64,000 nucleotides of DNA from Cymbidium sinense. Lineage: Eukaryota; Streptophyta; Magnoliopsida; Asparagales; Orchidaceae. Where the stretch lies: positions 83,501 to 147,500 of the forward strand of contig JAKCPB010000330.1 of assembly GCA_021442155.1 (NCBI GenBank). The letters run 5' to 3'. The translations under genes and the position numbers were made by a program. Below the pieces are notes generated by a model. That model ran no database searches. It worked only from the letters and a program-made list of their open reading frames with translations, and was not told the origin of the DNA. Below, piece by piece: positions 13,101 to 23,130 of the stretch. Position 1 is the first letter of the stretch; each line of letters starts with the position of its first letter.

Positions 13101-13889
13101 TTGTCGGATAGGCTCCCATCAGGCACCTTTATGCAATTCACTCTATTGCTTCTATGCCTCGAAGAAGCAACAGTGTGGAAGAAATGAGTATTACCATCCC
13201 CTTCATGGAGCCACCGGATCTTTTCCCATTATTTCCACCAAGAGTTGAGTCTAGCAAGGGTAGAGTTCAGCTCAATCACCTTGGTTTGGAGAACAGCCTC
13301 TTGCTCAATGGTAAGCCCATCATCCATGCATTCAGCCACCTGAAGTTCAGCAACCTCCCTCTCAAGATTGGCTTTAAGTGAGGTGAGGTTTTTCAGCTTA
13401 TTGCTACTCCAATGGTGAAGAACTTTTAGCATATGGGTGCTCTTTTGGTTTAGGATAGCAGCTTTAGTGCCATAGTCAGGTTTTTTCTAGCTCTTCCATA
13501 TAAGTTTCCAAGCCATAGGGTACGTTAGCCATGTATCCTCAAATTTCAGCCAGCGGTGAAGAGCCCCTTCAATAGCAGGATTGATTCTGAGCAGCAGAGG
13601 GCTATAATCAGATGCAATCTTGGTGAGGTGATGAATCTTCAAGTCCCCAAGTAAGTTTGAAGCAAGAGAGTTGACAAGAACACGATCTAGGTGAACCCAA
13701 ATTTTACCCCTCCCATCTTTATTATTAGTCCATGTGAAGTGTGGGCCAACAAAGTCAAGCTCATGGAGGTCCGAGGAAATCATGCAATCCTCTATATTCT
13801 TCATAGCTTGAGAATAAACAAACTTCTTCCTCCTTTTTTATCATGTTGTGCCAAGATGCAATTAAAGTCCCCTCCAATGAGTGTTGGTA
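10196..13889 (-). pseudogene. LINE C ORF2, C-terminal three quarters, broken
   Basis: RNase H occupies about 10196-10800 (L-I-L-E-G-D-N and R-L-V-D-F-C-A). A 282-codon open stretch at 10645-11493 holds the zf-RVT domain (C-P-W-G-C-T-E-A-E-D). RT covers about 11474-13119: R-P-I-S-like C-P-I-S-L-C, Q-G-A-F-V-P-H-R, and R-Q-G-C-P-L-S-P-Y-L-F. At the catalytic box (12208-12219) Y-A-D-D has become Y-A-N-D, removing an aspartate essential for polymerisation. The endonuclease C-terminal half is at 13487-13889, with the catalytic His of S-D-H-x-P changed to Tyr (S-D-Y-S-P). The reading continues at 16251 after LINE J. Confidence 0.87.
13876..13889. repeat. Target-site duplication, left copy (LINE J)
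   Basis: AATGAGTGTTGGTA, 14 bp, is identical to 16237-16250 and flanks LINE J exactly. It is unrelated to the array junction motif. Confidence 0.93.
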
Positions 13890-16160
13890 CTCCACCTCAA
13901 AGGAAGGTTTTATGGCAATTAAAATTGACATGGAACAAGCATACAAAATGAGTTGGGAAACCTTAGCCATCATCCTACGTGAGATTTGATTACCTATGAA
14001 GTTTCTGAATTGGCTCCTCCAAAGGCATTTCCTCGCCTTCCTTCTCCTTGTTAAATGGGTAAAGAACCGTGGATACAAGAGTGGTGCCTTCCAAGGGTGC
14101 CCGTTATCTCCTATCTTTTATCCTTTGCTCGAATCGCCTTCTTTAGCCATCAAGCAACATGGTGCTGAATTTGGTGTGCCTATTGCCAACTGGGGAACAC
14201 GCATATCACACCTTCTCTATGCAGATGACATTTTATTCGCCACCAAAGCTTCCATGGCTCACGCAAAAGGTGTCCTCCAAAAAAATTATCGCACTGACGG
14301 GCAGATCAATGCAACCAAAACCGCCATAGTTTTCAAGAAAAGCCACACATAGATGGAAGGCCAACGTAATCACCAGTGCTCACTTCGAAGAGTGGAGGAG
14401 TTTGATTACTTGGGCATCAAGCTTGCCATGAGGAAGTTAAAACCAGATTTTCATCAACTCCTCAAAAGGCTAGAGACAAAATCAGCCTTGGGGAGTTAGA
14501 CACCTTTCAATGGCGTCGACTTACACTCATAAGGACATCCTTGTGCATCTCTATGTAAAACACACACCGTAATTCCCAAGGGAATTACAGAGGGGATTGA
14601 AAAGTTTGTTAGGAACTTCCTTTGGCAAGGAAACAACAACCATCATTGCATACACTATGTTGCTTGGAACAAAATCTGCATGCCAACCAACAAAGGAGGC
14701 CTTGACTACATGGTCAAAGTCGAATGGACCCTTAAGGGCTAGAATGGCTTGGGAATTCCTCTCTAAACCCACCAAGCGCTCCACAAGTGTTTGATCGAGA
14801 AGTATGGGTTGGACCCATGGCATAGGGAACCCAAGCTGAGACTCCAATTGCTGGAAAATTATTCGTAATGGTGCTTCCACCTTGAACCGTAATTTAAAAT
14901 GGAGAATTTGCAATGGCAAAGAGGTGGACTTTCTAAACTCCATTTGGATATCCCAGACCTCCTGTCCAAATGGCCGACATTTCTCAACATGGAGTGCATG
15001 GAGGAATGGAAGGTGGAAGAGCTGATTGCTGAAAATAGAACCTGGAAAACTGAAAATCTGCACATCCTTTTTGGAATGGAGCTTGCTGAACTCATCTCCA
15101 ACATTTCTATTGAAGAGGAACATCAACATGACATCCTCATCAAGGCACCTATGGGGACAACTCTCACATCCATTTTATACAAAATCTGCTTTGCTGAAAT
15201 TTCAGATTGGCCCTACACCATGCAGAATTTGAAACTCCCACCCGTGGAAAAGTCGCTCGTGGCTCATCAACCACTCCTTGCCAAACAACACCGCTTGCTC
15301 TGAGGGGTTTAACTCACACCACCCTTGCCCTTGGGGTGTAATCAAGATGAGACACAACACATCCAATGTCTGCCACTCAACAACATTATCCGATTTTGGC
15401 AACATGGGGTCGTTCAATCCCAATTTTCAGCAATTTGCAAGATTTACTCCAAGCTCTCACTAAGGTACGCATTGACAACTTATTTTGGGCTAGAATGTAT
15501 TGTGCAATTGTGTACCAGGTGTGGATAAGTCGCGACCGCCAAGACTCACTCAGTAGCCATGGTACCTCAAGACTATTGTCCTCGATTCTAAGCTCTATCA
15601 CACATTCTTCCTCTTATCCTATCCAAGCAATGGGACATCACCCCCTTATGAGATCAAACTAAATTTGTGGTGTCCTCCCCTCGGCCGGATCAAGGCTAAC
15701 GTGGATGGCTCACTCCTTCCCAATGGGGTGGCCGATTGCAAGCAGTGCTAAGGGATGCAAATGGAAACTTCCTCAAAGCCATGGGTCATTGTTTTCATTG
15801 GGACAAAGACATCTGCTGAACTGAGGCTATGCTCTACACTAGCAAAATTATTGAACCGTGGATGATGAATACAAGGGCATTATCATTGAAGGAGATAATA
15901 AAGGTGGTGGATCACCTCAAACTTTCTCTTAACAATGAAATATGGCAGAACCGACTTCCGGATGCTCCTGACATCAGCTTTCAAGAACTTCCACTAGGTT
16001 ATTTTTGTATACACAAATAGATCTAACAACACTCTTGCAGACTTTTGTGCAGATATAGCTACTAGCTTTGATTTTGTATGGCATAGTAGATAATCACACT
16101 ATTCCTCCACGCTTTTTTGCTCTTTTGGAGGAGGATAGGAAATATGTCGTTAGTAGCTAG
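13890..16160 (+). pseudogene. LINE J ORF2 C-terminal part (RT, zf-RVT, RNase H), broken
   Basis: It opens inside RT (M-A-I-K-I-D-M-E-Q-A-Y). The catalytic box Y-A-D-D is intact at 14218-14229, within an open stretch at 13996-14352. A linker and zf-RVT follow (14899-15303, then C-P-W-G-C-N-Q-D-E-T near 15325-15360 in another frame). RNase H is at about 15660-16140, ending E-E-D-R-K-Y-V-V-S-S before stop TAG at 16158-16160, the same end as in copies D and F. At least four frame breaks and several stops make it non-functional. The 3' UTR is 76 bp. Confidence 0.87.
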
Positions 16161-16236
16161 TTTTTTGCTTTCTTTAGCGCTTTTTCTACATTGTAATCGC
16201 TTTTTTTATTATCAATGCAAATGCATCTTTTCAAAG
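13890..16236 (+). mobile_element. LINE J: 5'-truncated type II LINE, opposite strand
   Basis: This 2.35-kb insertion holds the RT C-terminal two thirds, zf-RVT, RNase H and the 3' UTR of a type II LINE on the plus strand, inserted into the endonuclease of copy C. Perfect 14-bp duplications flank it (13876-13889, 16237-16250). It lacks the first half of ORF2 and all of ORF1, as expected from incomplete reverse transcription. It ends ...GCATCTTTTCAAAG directly at the duplication with no poly(A), which fixes the 3' terminus of the family. Confidence 0.93.
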
Positions 16237-16250
16237 AATGAGTGTTGGTA
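16237..16250. repeat. Target-site duplication, right copy (LINE J)
   Basis: AATGAGTGTTGGTA, identical to 13876-13889. Copy C endonuclease sequence resumes immediately to the right. Confidence 0.93.
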
Positions 16251-16644
16251 GTAGATGGTCCACATTGCTTTCAATAGTTTTCCACAAAGATCTTCTACAA
16301 TGGTAGTCCTTATTGGCATATATCCAACCAATAGTCCATTTCAAATTTTCAGCCATGCTAGCTCTTCCCAGAACAATTTGATCCATTAGAATAAGAGGGG
16401 TAAAGTCAACAATCTCCTTGTGCCAAAGGATGATGATACCACCTGAGTTTCCATTAGAGGGATGACAAAGAAAATTCCAACTGCTGCCCGCCAATTTATC
16501 CACCTCCTTCTTACTTATTTGTTCAATTCTAGTCTCCAATAACCCAGTCATACAGAAGTTATGGCCACCAATGAGGTGTCGTATGTAGTTACCCATAGTT
16601 TGTTTGCAGGCACCCCTGCAATTCCAAAATAGAATGGAGGACAT
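16251..16644 (-). pseudogene. LINE C ORF2, N-terminal endonuclease part
   Basis: This is the N-terminal half of the EEP endonuclease, open from the ATG at 16642-16644 (M-S-S-I-L-F-W-N-C-R-G-A) down to the LINE J insertion point. It contains L-L-E-T-R-I-E, which carries the metal-binding Glu in this family, and G-G-I-I-I-L-W-H. The start codon overlaps the ORF1 stop by one base in TAATG. The open frame also reads upstream of the ATG into ORF1 sequence, so the ATG was chosen from homology with copies E, G and H. Confidence 0.85.
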
Positions 16645-19063
16645 TAAGTAGCCATAGGTGATGCATCCCCGCTGTCCGTTTGCTCTACTCTGACCTTCTT
16701 CCACTTCTTTGATAGCACTTCAATAGGCACTAGGTATTTGATTTCCCTTCCAAAATGTGCCTTTGAGATCCGCTGATTACCACTTCTAGTCTTGCTCGAA
16801 CTGGCCTTAGTTTGCTTACTTGGGTTCTCCAAGTTGTTGGGAGACTGGAACATAGGAGGTTTTGAGGTATCTAATGTTGGGAGTAGGTTTTGGAGAGGTG
16901 TGGCCTTGGTAGAAGTTTTCCCTTCATGCAAAAAATCATTCTGAACTATTGCAGATTTTTGTGCAGATTTGCTCCCCTATTTTCCTTCTTGTGTCATCCA
17001 TTGTGGCCGATTCTTCCTCCGAGTGACCAGCACCCAAGGGCCATATTCTTCTGGGCTATATCGATTGGTGGTTTCAAAGATCTTTGGACAACACTGCCCA
17101 TTGATTTCTAGTTCAAGATTATCTTCGACGGGTGGCCTTAGCACTGTAGTTCTCTGGCACAGCAGATTATGGGAGTTTTGGTGCTACACTCTCCAATTTT
17201 AGTTTCTGAGGCAAGAAATGCTCCATGCAGAGGTGCAGATTTTCTGGGCTGCGAAGTAGTGTGGGAGGTAATCATGCCATAGTTCATTGGCTGCTATTAT
17301 TTTTCTTTGCTTAGGCAAGTATCAATCTTGTGGCCAACTTTGCCACATGCAAAGCATAGTTGGGTGATGCCTTCATACACCATAGGCTGAGAAAATCTCC
17401 CATGTCTCCCTTGAATCCAAACACCTGTCAAAAGTTTTTGAGAAAGATCCAACCTGATACAAACTCTAACATACATGCTCTACCCCCAGTTATTGGTTTG
17501 ATGGTCAACCCATAGAGGTTCACCGATAAACGAAGCAATTCTAGCAATATTCACATTATCCCAATAAAGTAGAGGGAGATCAGGGAGTCTTACCCATATT
17601 GGTGAGGATAAGCCATGAAGGGATTTGAGAGTGAAGTTTGGCGACCATCTATCCATGCCAATGACATTTTTTGCAATGAACCAAGGTCCATTCATCAAGA
17701 CCATATCCCTAGCCTCCGTGGTATCAAAGATACAAAGGTGCCACCATGATCAGCTTGAACTTTCCCCACTGACTCCATTTCTATTGAAGGTCCATGTTGA
17801 GGAAAAAGAAAGAAAGCCTCTTTCCCAATAATTTACCTATAAGAGCCCGCTTTAATTTCATTTGGTTATTATCTACTGCATGCTCATCAAGTATGATCAT
17901 AGCTCAATCCTTAGTGAGTGCAGATGATCTGTCCACCAGACCCAATTTGATGAACTCCTTCCGCCGCCATGGATTAGCCTGTGCAGCCTGAGATTGAGCA
18001 GCAAGGGTCTTAGCTTTGGCATGACTTTGGGTGCCTAGTAAAGCTCCTTCCCTGATGTTCTGGCGGCAGCCCATATGGGGGGTAGTAGGAGGAGCATAGC
18101 CAAGGTTAGAACAAGTGTCATTTCCCAAAAATAAAGTCAGCTGGCCTGTTGAGGCATTACCACAAGTACTTTGTGTACATTCGGCTGGAGCTAAATAATC
18201 AGCCATGGAGAGGTCGATGGCAGCCGCCCCAGCTACAGGTGGGTGTCTAGCACTCTCTTGACCTGTGGAACTTGCCATACCAACTGGGCTACTTGCCCCA
18301 TCAAACTCAAGGAGGTTCAGGGGATCGGTCTTACCTTGTTCGGCTGCATCCATAGACTTAACCTGCATACCCAAATTCTGGAGACTATGAGCTCGATCAA
18401 CTTCAAGGAGAGAGAGGCTAGGGACCTTATGTTGTTCCCTGATTATCTTCCCTTGATCACCACAGTAATTCGTCTAGGCTTCTGGAACGTCCTCCCTATC
18501 CAGCTGTTAATTGTTGTCCGTCCTATCCGATCAGCTGCGACATTTGCATGCCACGGCCAGCATTAGACATAGGTCCATAAAACATCTGTCCAGGTTTAAT
18601 CTCTGCTAGAACTCCATCAACTTCCATCTCGTTAAGGCTGCATGAGCTGCCATCCTTCCTTACAACTAGAGGTGCTTGTGCTACTATTTCATTGATGCAT
18701 TCCTCTTGCAAATCGTAAGCTGCTATCCCATTGCCGCTTCTTGTAGTAAGAACTGAAGTAGGATTTGTTGCTGTGCCATCTGCTGGTTGGCCATCTATAA
18801 CACCTCCATCTCCTTGCAGGCAGGAGGAGCTATCCAATTCCATGCCAAGCACAACACCTGAATCATTACCAGCTCCATTGTCGTCCCGGTTATGCAAAGA
18901 GACTGCTTCCATAGCGATGGTGAAGTCCCTCACCGTCGACAGCAGCCCTGCTTCCATGGTCGATCCTTGTGCCTTCTTCCCTTACATTCCTACTACCTTC
19001 ACATCCTCCTCTACTCATCGACTTGTCTTGGGGAGGAGGTGACCTCCAGGCACCTCCCGCCAT
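16644..19063 (-). pseudogene. LINE C ORF1: DUF4283 and CCHC zinc knuckle, broken
   Basis: The start is the ATG at 19061-19063, opening M-A-G-G-A-W-R-S-P-P-P, homologous to A and G. The long N-terminal region is low-complexity and includes M-A-D-Y-L-A-P-A-E-C-T-Q-S-T-C-G-N-A near 18146-18210. The K-L-G-L-V-D-R-S-S-A-L block follows (17904-18374), then DUF4283 at about 17480-17860 (N-G-P-W-F-I-A-K-N-V-I and P-L-W-V-D-H-Q-T-N-N-W-G). The knuckle C-F-A-C-G-K-V-G-H-K-I-D-T-C is at 17315-17356. The basic C-terminal tail (16644-16931) ends D-A-S-P-M-A-T at the TAA overlapping the ORF2 start. Frame breaks occur near 17715 and 17880. Confidence 0.83.
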
Positions 19064-19112
19064 AGAGAGAGAAGCTCTAGGAAAGTTTCAGCCTAGAGAG
19101 AGAAAGAGAGCC

Positions 19113-19172
19113 AAAGTTTTTGAGTTCTTAAAAGGTGCATATCCATAGTTTTTTCCAAAGTTTTTGGGTTCT
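19113..19172. repeat. Junction C/D: two motif copies with a LINE-tail relic between
   Basis: Motif copies lie at 19113-19128 (AAAGTTTTTGAGTTCT) and 19157-19172 (AAAGTTTTTGGGTTCT). Between them, TAAAAGGTGCATAT (19129-19142) matches the terminal bases of the type I LINE tail seen at copy G (48955 onward) at 13 of 14 positions. A third, decayed motif start (CATAGTTTTTT, from 19144) follows. Confidence 0.65.
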
Positions 19173-19243
19173 TGAAATGATGCATTTGCATTGATAATGA
19201 AAAAAAAGAGATTACACTGTAAAAAGCAATAAAAAAGCAAAAA

Positions 19244-22200
19244 TTAGCTACTTACAGCATGCTTCCTATCCTCCTCCAAAAAAATAAAGAACTGTGGAGG
19301 AATAGTGTCACTATCTAAGCTATACCATACAAAATCAAATCTGGTAGCTATGTTTGTATAAAAGTCAGCTAGGGTGTTGTTAGATCTCTGTGTATATGCA
19401 AAAATAACTTGGTGGAAGTTCTTCAAAAAGCCGATGTCAAGAGCATCAAGAAGTCAGTTCTACCATGTTTCATTGTTAAAAGAAAGTTTAAGGTGATCCA
19501 CCACACCCATGTTATCCCCTTCAATGATAATGCCCTTGTACTCGGTCATCCAAGGCTCAATAATCTTACGTGTGTAGAGCATAGCAGCCAACTCCACTGA
19601 TGTGCTATCTTAGTGCTAAAAATAATGACCCATGGCTTTGATGAAGTTGAAATTTTTATCACTTAACACCACAGCAATACCAGCCAACCCATTAGAAAGG
19701 AGGGAGCCATCCACATTTTCCTTGATCCAACCAGGAGGGGGAGGACACCACAAGATTTGTTTGATCAGCCCACAGGGCTGGGTGATGTCCCATTGCTTCT
19801 GGAGAGGAAAGGAGGAAGAATGCATGATAGAGCTTAGTATCGAGGCCGCAATAATCTTTGAGGTGCCATGGCTATGGCCGTGAGTCTTGGTAGTATGAGT
19901 TCTCTAAACCTGATAAACAATTACACAATATATTCTGGCCTAATATAAGTCATCATTGTGTACCTCGATGAGAGCTTGGAGCAAATCATGCAAGTTGCTA
20001 AAAATTGGGATTGAACAGCTCCATTTTGCCAAAATCTGAATTATGTTGTTTGTTAAGAAGAAATGAATAGCAATGTGTTCAATAGTATCCTCCTGATTAC
20101 ACCCCCAAGGGCAAAGGGTAGTATCAGTTAATCCTCGTCTAGCAAGCCAAGTGTTTGTTGGCATGGAATCCTTGATGAGCTACCACCAAAAGAGCTTTTC
20201 CCTAGGAGGAAGTTTCAAATTTTGCATGCTGTAGGGCCAGGTTGGAAGTTCAATATAGCAGATTTTGTATATGGTGGATGTGAGAATTGTCCCGAAGGGT
20301 GACTTGATGAGCTCTAGAGTGTCATGTTGTTGCTCCTCCGAAATAAGAATGCTGGAAATTAGTTCAGCAAGCTCCAAACCAAACTACACATGTAGATTTT
20401 CAGTTTTCTAATACCCATGATTGGCAATCAGGTTTTCCACATTCCATTCCTCTATGCATTCTATGTCAAGGAAGGTTGGCCATTTGGAGAGAGGTAGGTC
20501 AGCAGTCCATGCAGAATTTAGGAAGTCCATCGCTTTACCATTAGAAATCCTCAAGTTAATATTCCATTTTAGGCTATAAGCACCATCCTAAATAATTTTC
20601 CAGCAATTAAAATTCTTGTTCCTTAGCCATGGGTTCCACCCATTTCTACCAAGCACTTATGGAGCAGATATGGGTTTAGAGATGAAATCCTGTAATTTTA
20701 GCCATTCCAGCTTACCAAGCGCCACCTTTGTTTGGCATGATTTTATCCCAAGAAACATAGTGTATGGTTATTATTTCCTCCAAAGGAAGTTTCTAGCAAA
20801 CTTTTCAATCTCCTCTGTAATTCCCTTGGGGATTTCGGTGTGGGTTGCTTGATACATTGAGATGCAAAGCAAAGAAGTTCTTATAAGTGTTAAGTGGCAT
20901 GCCATAGAAAGGTGTCTACCTCCCCATGAGCTGATTTTGTCCCTCGCCTTTTGCAAAAGTTGTAAAAAATCTATAACTTTAAGCTTCTTCATAGCTAATT
21001 TGATGCCCAAGTACTCGAGCTCTTCAACTCTTCTAAAGCTCGTGTTTCTAAATAAAATGATAATTTTGAGTTGATCGCTGCCCTCGTCCACAATAGTTTT
21101 AAAGTTTGAAGGAGACCCTTTGCATGAGCAATAGAAGAGGATATCACAAGATAAAGAAAGACATTCTCTGTGGCAATGGCCATTCCAAAATCAGCACTAT
21201 GTTACTTGACGGCTAGAGATAGCTGTTCTGAACAAAGGATAAAAAGATAAGGAGATAGCGGGCACCCCAGCCGGAACCCATAGCTAGCATGAATCCAATC
21301 TATCCTTTGCCCATTTAACAAGAGGGAGAAGGAAGGCGAGGAAACACACTGGAGGAGCCAATTCTAGAACTTCCTTGGTAACCCAAATTTTTGTAAGATT
21401 ATAGCTAAGGTTTCCCAGCTCATTTTATCATAGGCTTGCTCCATATTGATTTTGATGGCCATAAATCCCTCTTTGGAGGTGGAGTGTTGGAATTTATTGA
21501 TAATTTCCTGGGCTGCCAAGCAATGGTGGGAGATAGATCTAGAAGGCACAAAGGCACCCTGCTCTTCTAAAATAATGTTAGGGAGAATGTTCTTCACCGA
21601 CACAGGGATTTTGCTATGAGCTTGAAGCGCATAGGGATTATGTGAATTTTGCAGACGGCGATTGGGGACTTGGGCAGGAGAATGACCAAGGTTTCCTTCC
21701 ACAGAAGAGTCATAGTACCACTACAAAAGAACTCCTTGATAGCCGCCACAACATCTTGGCCAATGATTCTCCAAAAGTGCTTGGATGGATGTGATCATCC
21801 ACAATTAGCACCCATAGATTTGATCACCTCCTAGCCTCATTGATGCGCTTCCAAGAGCTCACAAACTTGAGATGGGATTCTATTAATTTTAGTAAAATAA
21901 GGCCAATTGGCAATAGTGATAGGATGAGCACTCCATCTTGAAAAAACATGAAGGCTTGGTGATCAAGACCGTCTTATTCCGCCATCATCAAGCTTGCGCA
22001 TGATGTTGGACCTCTTTCTAGCGGTAACGGTGTGAAAGAAATGGGTGTTGGCATCCCCCTCTTCAGCCCACCTAACTTTAGCCCTTTGCCGCCACCAACA
22101 AGATAGACGGGCAAGGGTTGAATTCAGCCCATTTTCTTTGAGGTGGAGGTCTCTTTCTTGCTTCTTAGTCATCCCCTATGGAGAGCAATCAGCCATCTGT

Positions 22201-23130
22201 AGTTGCATAATTTCCTTTTGAAGGATGTCCCTTTGCTTGCTTAAGTCCTTGAGCTTATTCTTTCTCTAGTATAATAGATTCCTCAGTGTGCGGCTGCATT
22301 TCCTATCTAAGTTTTCAACCCTGGGCCCCTCATAGTTTCCTTGCCAACTTCTCCAAACTAATTTCCAAGACATAGGATAAGAAAGGCAGGTGTCTTTAAA
22401 TTTCAACCGTCGTTGTGATTTCCACTTCTCCACGGAGTTGATTTGAAGAACAATGGGACAATGATCTGAAGCAATCCTCGAAAGGTGTATAGTATGTGCA
22501 AGAGGAAGGAGGTTGGAAGCATTGGAATTGATGAGGAAGCGATCAAGGCGCACATATTCTACTATTTTATCTTTGTTATTGGTCCATGTGAAATAGCGGA
22601 AATTTGCTCATGGAGGTCCCCATTGGTCAAAAAATCCATCATCTCTTTGGCACGGAGAGGTGAAATGCTTCCCCTCCTATCATTTGCATCATAGATCATA
22701 GATGCAGTTAAAATCTCCCCCCAACAACTACTGGAATTTCGGTGTTCAACGAAGGAATTATAGTATCCCATAGGCCACGGTGGATGTGGTAATCCTTATG
22801 AGCATAGCAAATAGCCACCATCCATTTAGCCTTGTCCTTTAACTAGATGTTTCCCACAATGCACTGATCATTTTATATAATAGGGGTGAAAGTGATTAAG
22901 TCATTCTCCCACAAAGCAAGAATTCCTCCAGATTTCCCTATAGTAGGTTGATGCAAAAAATCATAGTTGCGTCCCGCGAAATTATCAATTTCTCTTCTAG
23001 AAATGTCCTCCACCTTTGTTTCCATGAGGCCAATGATGAGAGCATGGTGCTCTCCAAGAATTTGTCGTAGGTAGTGGCTTGTAGCCTTCTTACGGACCCC
23101 TCGGTAGTTCCACATTATGATGGAAGTCAT
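19244..23130 (-). pseudogene. LINE D ORF2: endonuclease-RT-zf-RVT-RNase H, broken
   Basis: The start ATG (23128-23130, M-T-S-I-I-M-W-N) lies in an ATGA overlap with the ORF1 stop. Endonuclease N-terminus is at 22873-23130 (L-M-E-T-K-V-E-D) and its C-terminal part at 22266-22553, with A-S-D-H-C-P intact. RT covers about 20771-21702 (Q-G-A-F-V-P-S-R-S-I-S-H-H). The Y-A-D-D box is deleted or frameshifted near 21137-21160, so polymerase activity is lost. zf-RVT is at 19940-20377 (C-P-W-G-C-N-Q-E-D-T). RNase H at 19244-19825 ends at its natural stop (A-V-S-S). The RT region has lost many short stretches compared with copy B. Confidence 0.87.

Larger units (their letters stand above)
10154..19112 (-). 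mobile_element. LINE copy C (type I), split by LINE J
   Basis: This is a full-length type I element on the minus strand. The 3' UTR is only about 42 bp, ORF2 spans 10196-16644 and ORF1 16644-19063, and a 50-bp leader reaches the motif at 19113. Its endonuclease is interrupted by the opposite-strand insertion 13890-16236; without it the element is about 6.6 kb. Its RT and endonuclease sequence is the closest match to fragment I (60226-61609). Confidence 0.9.
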
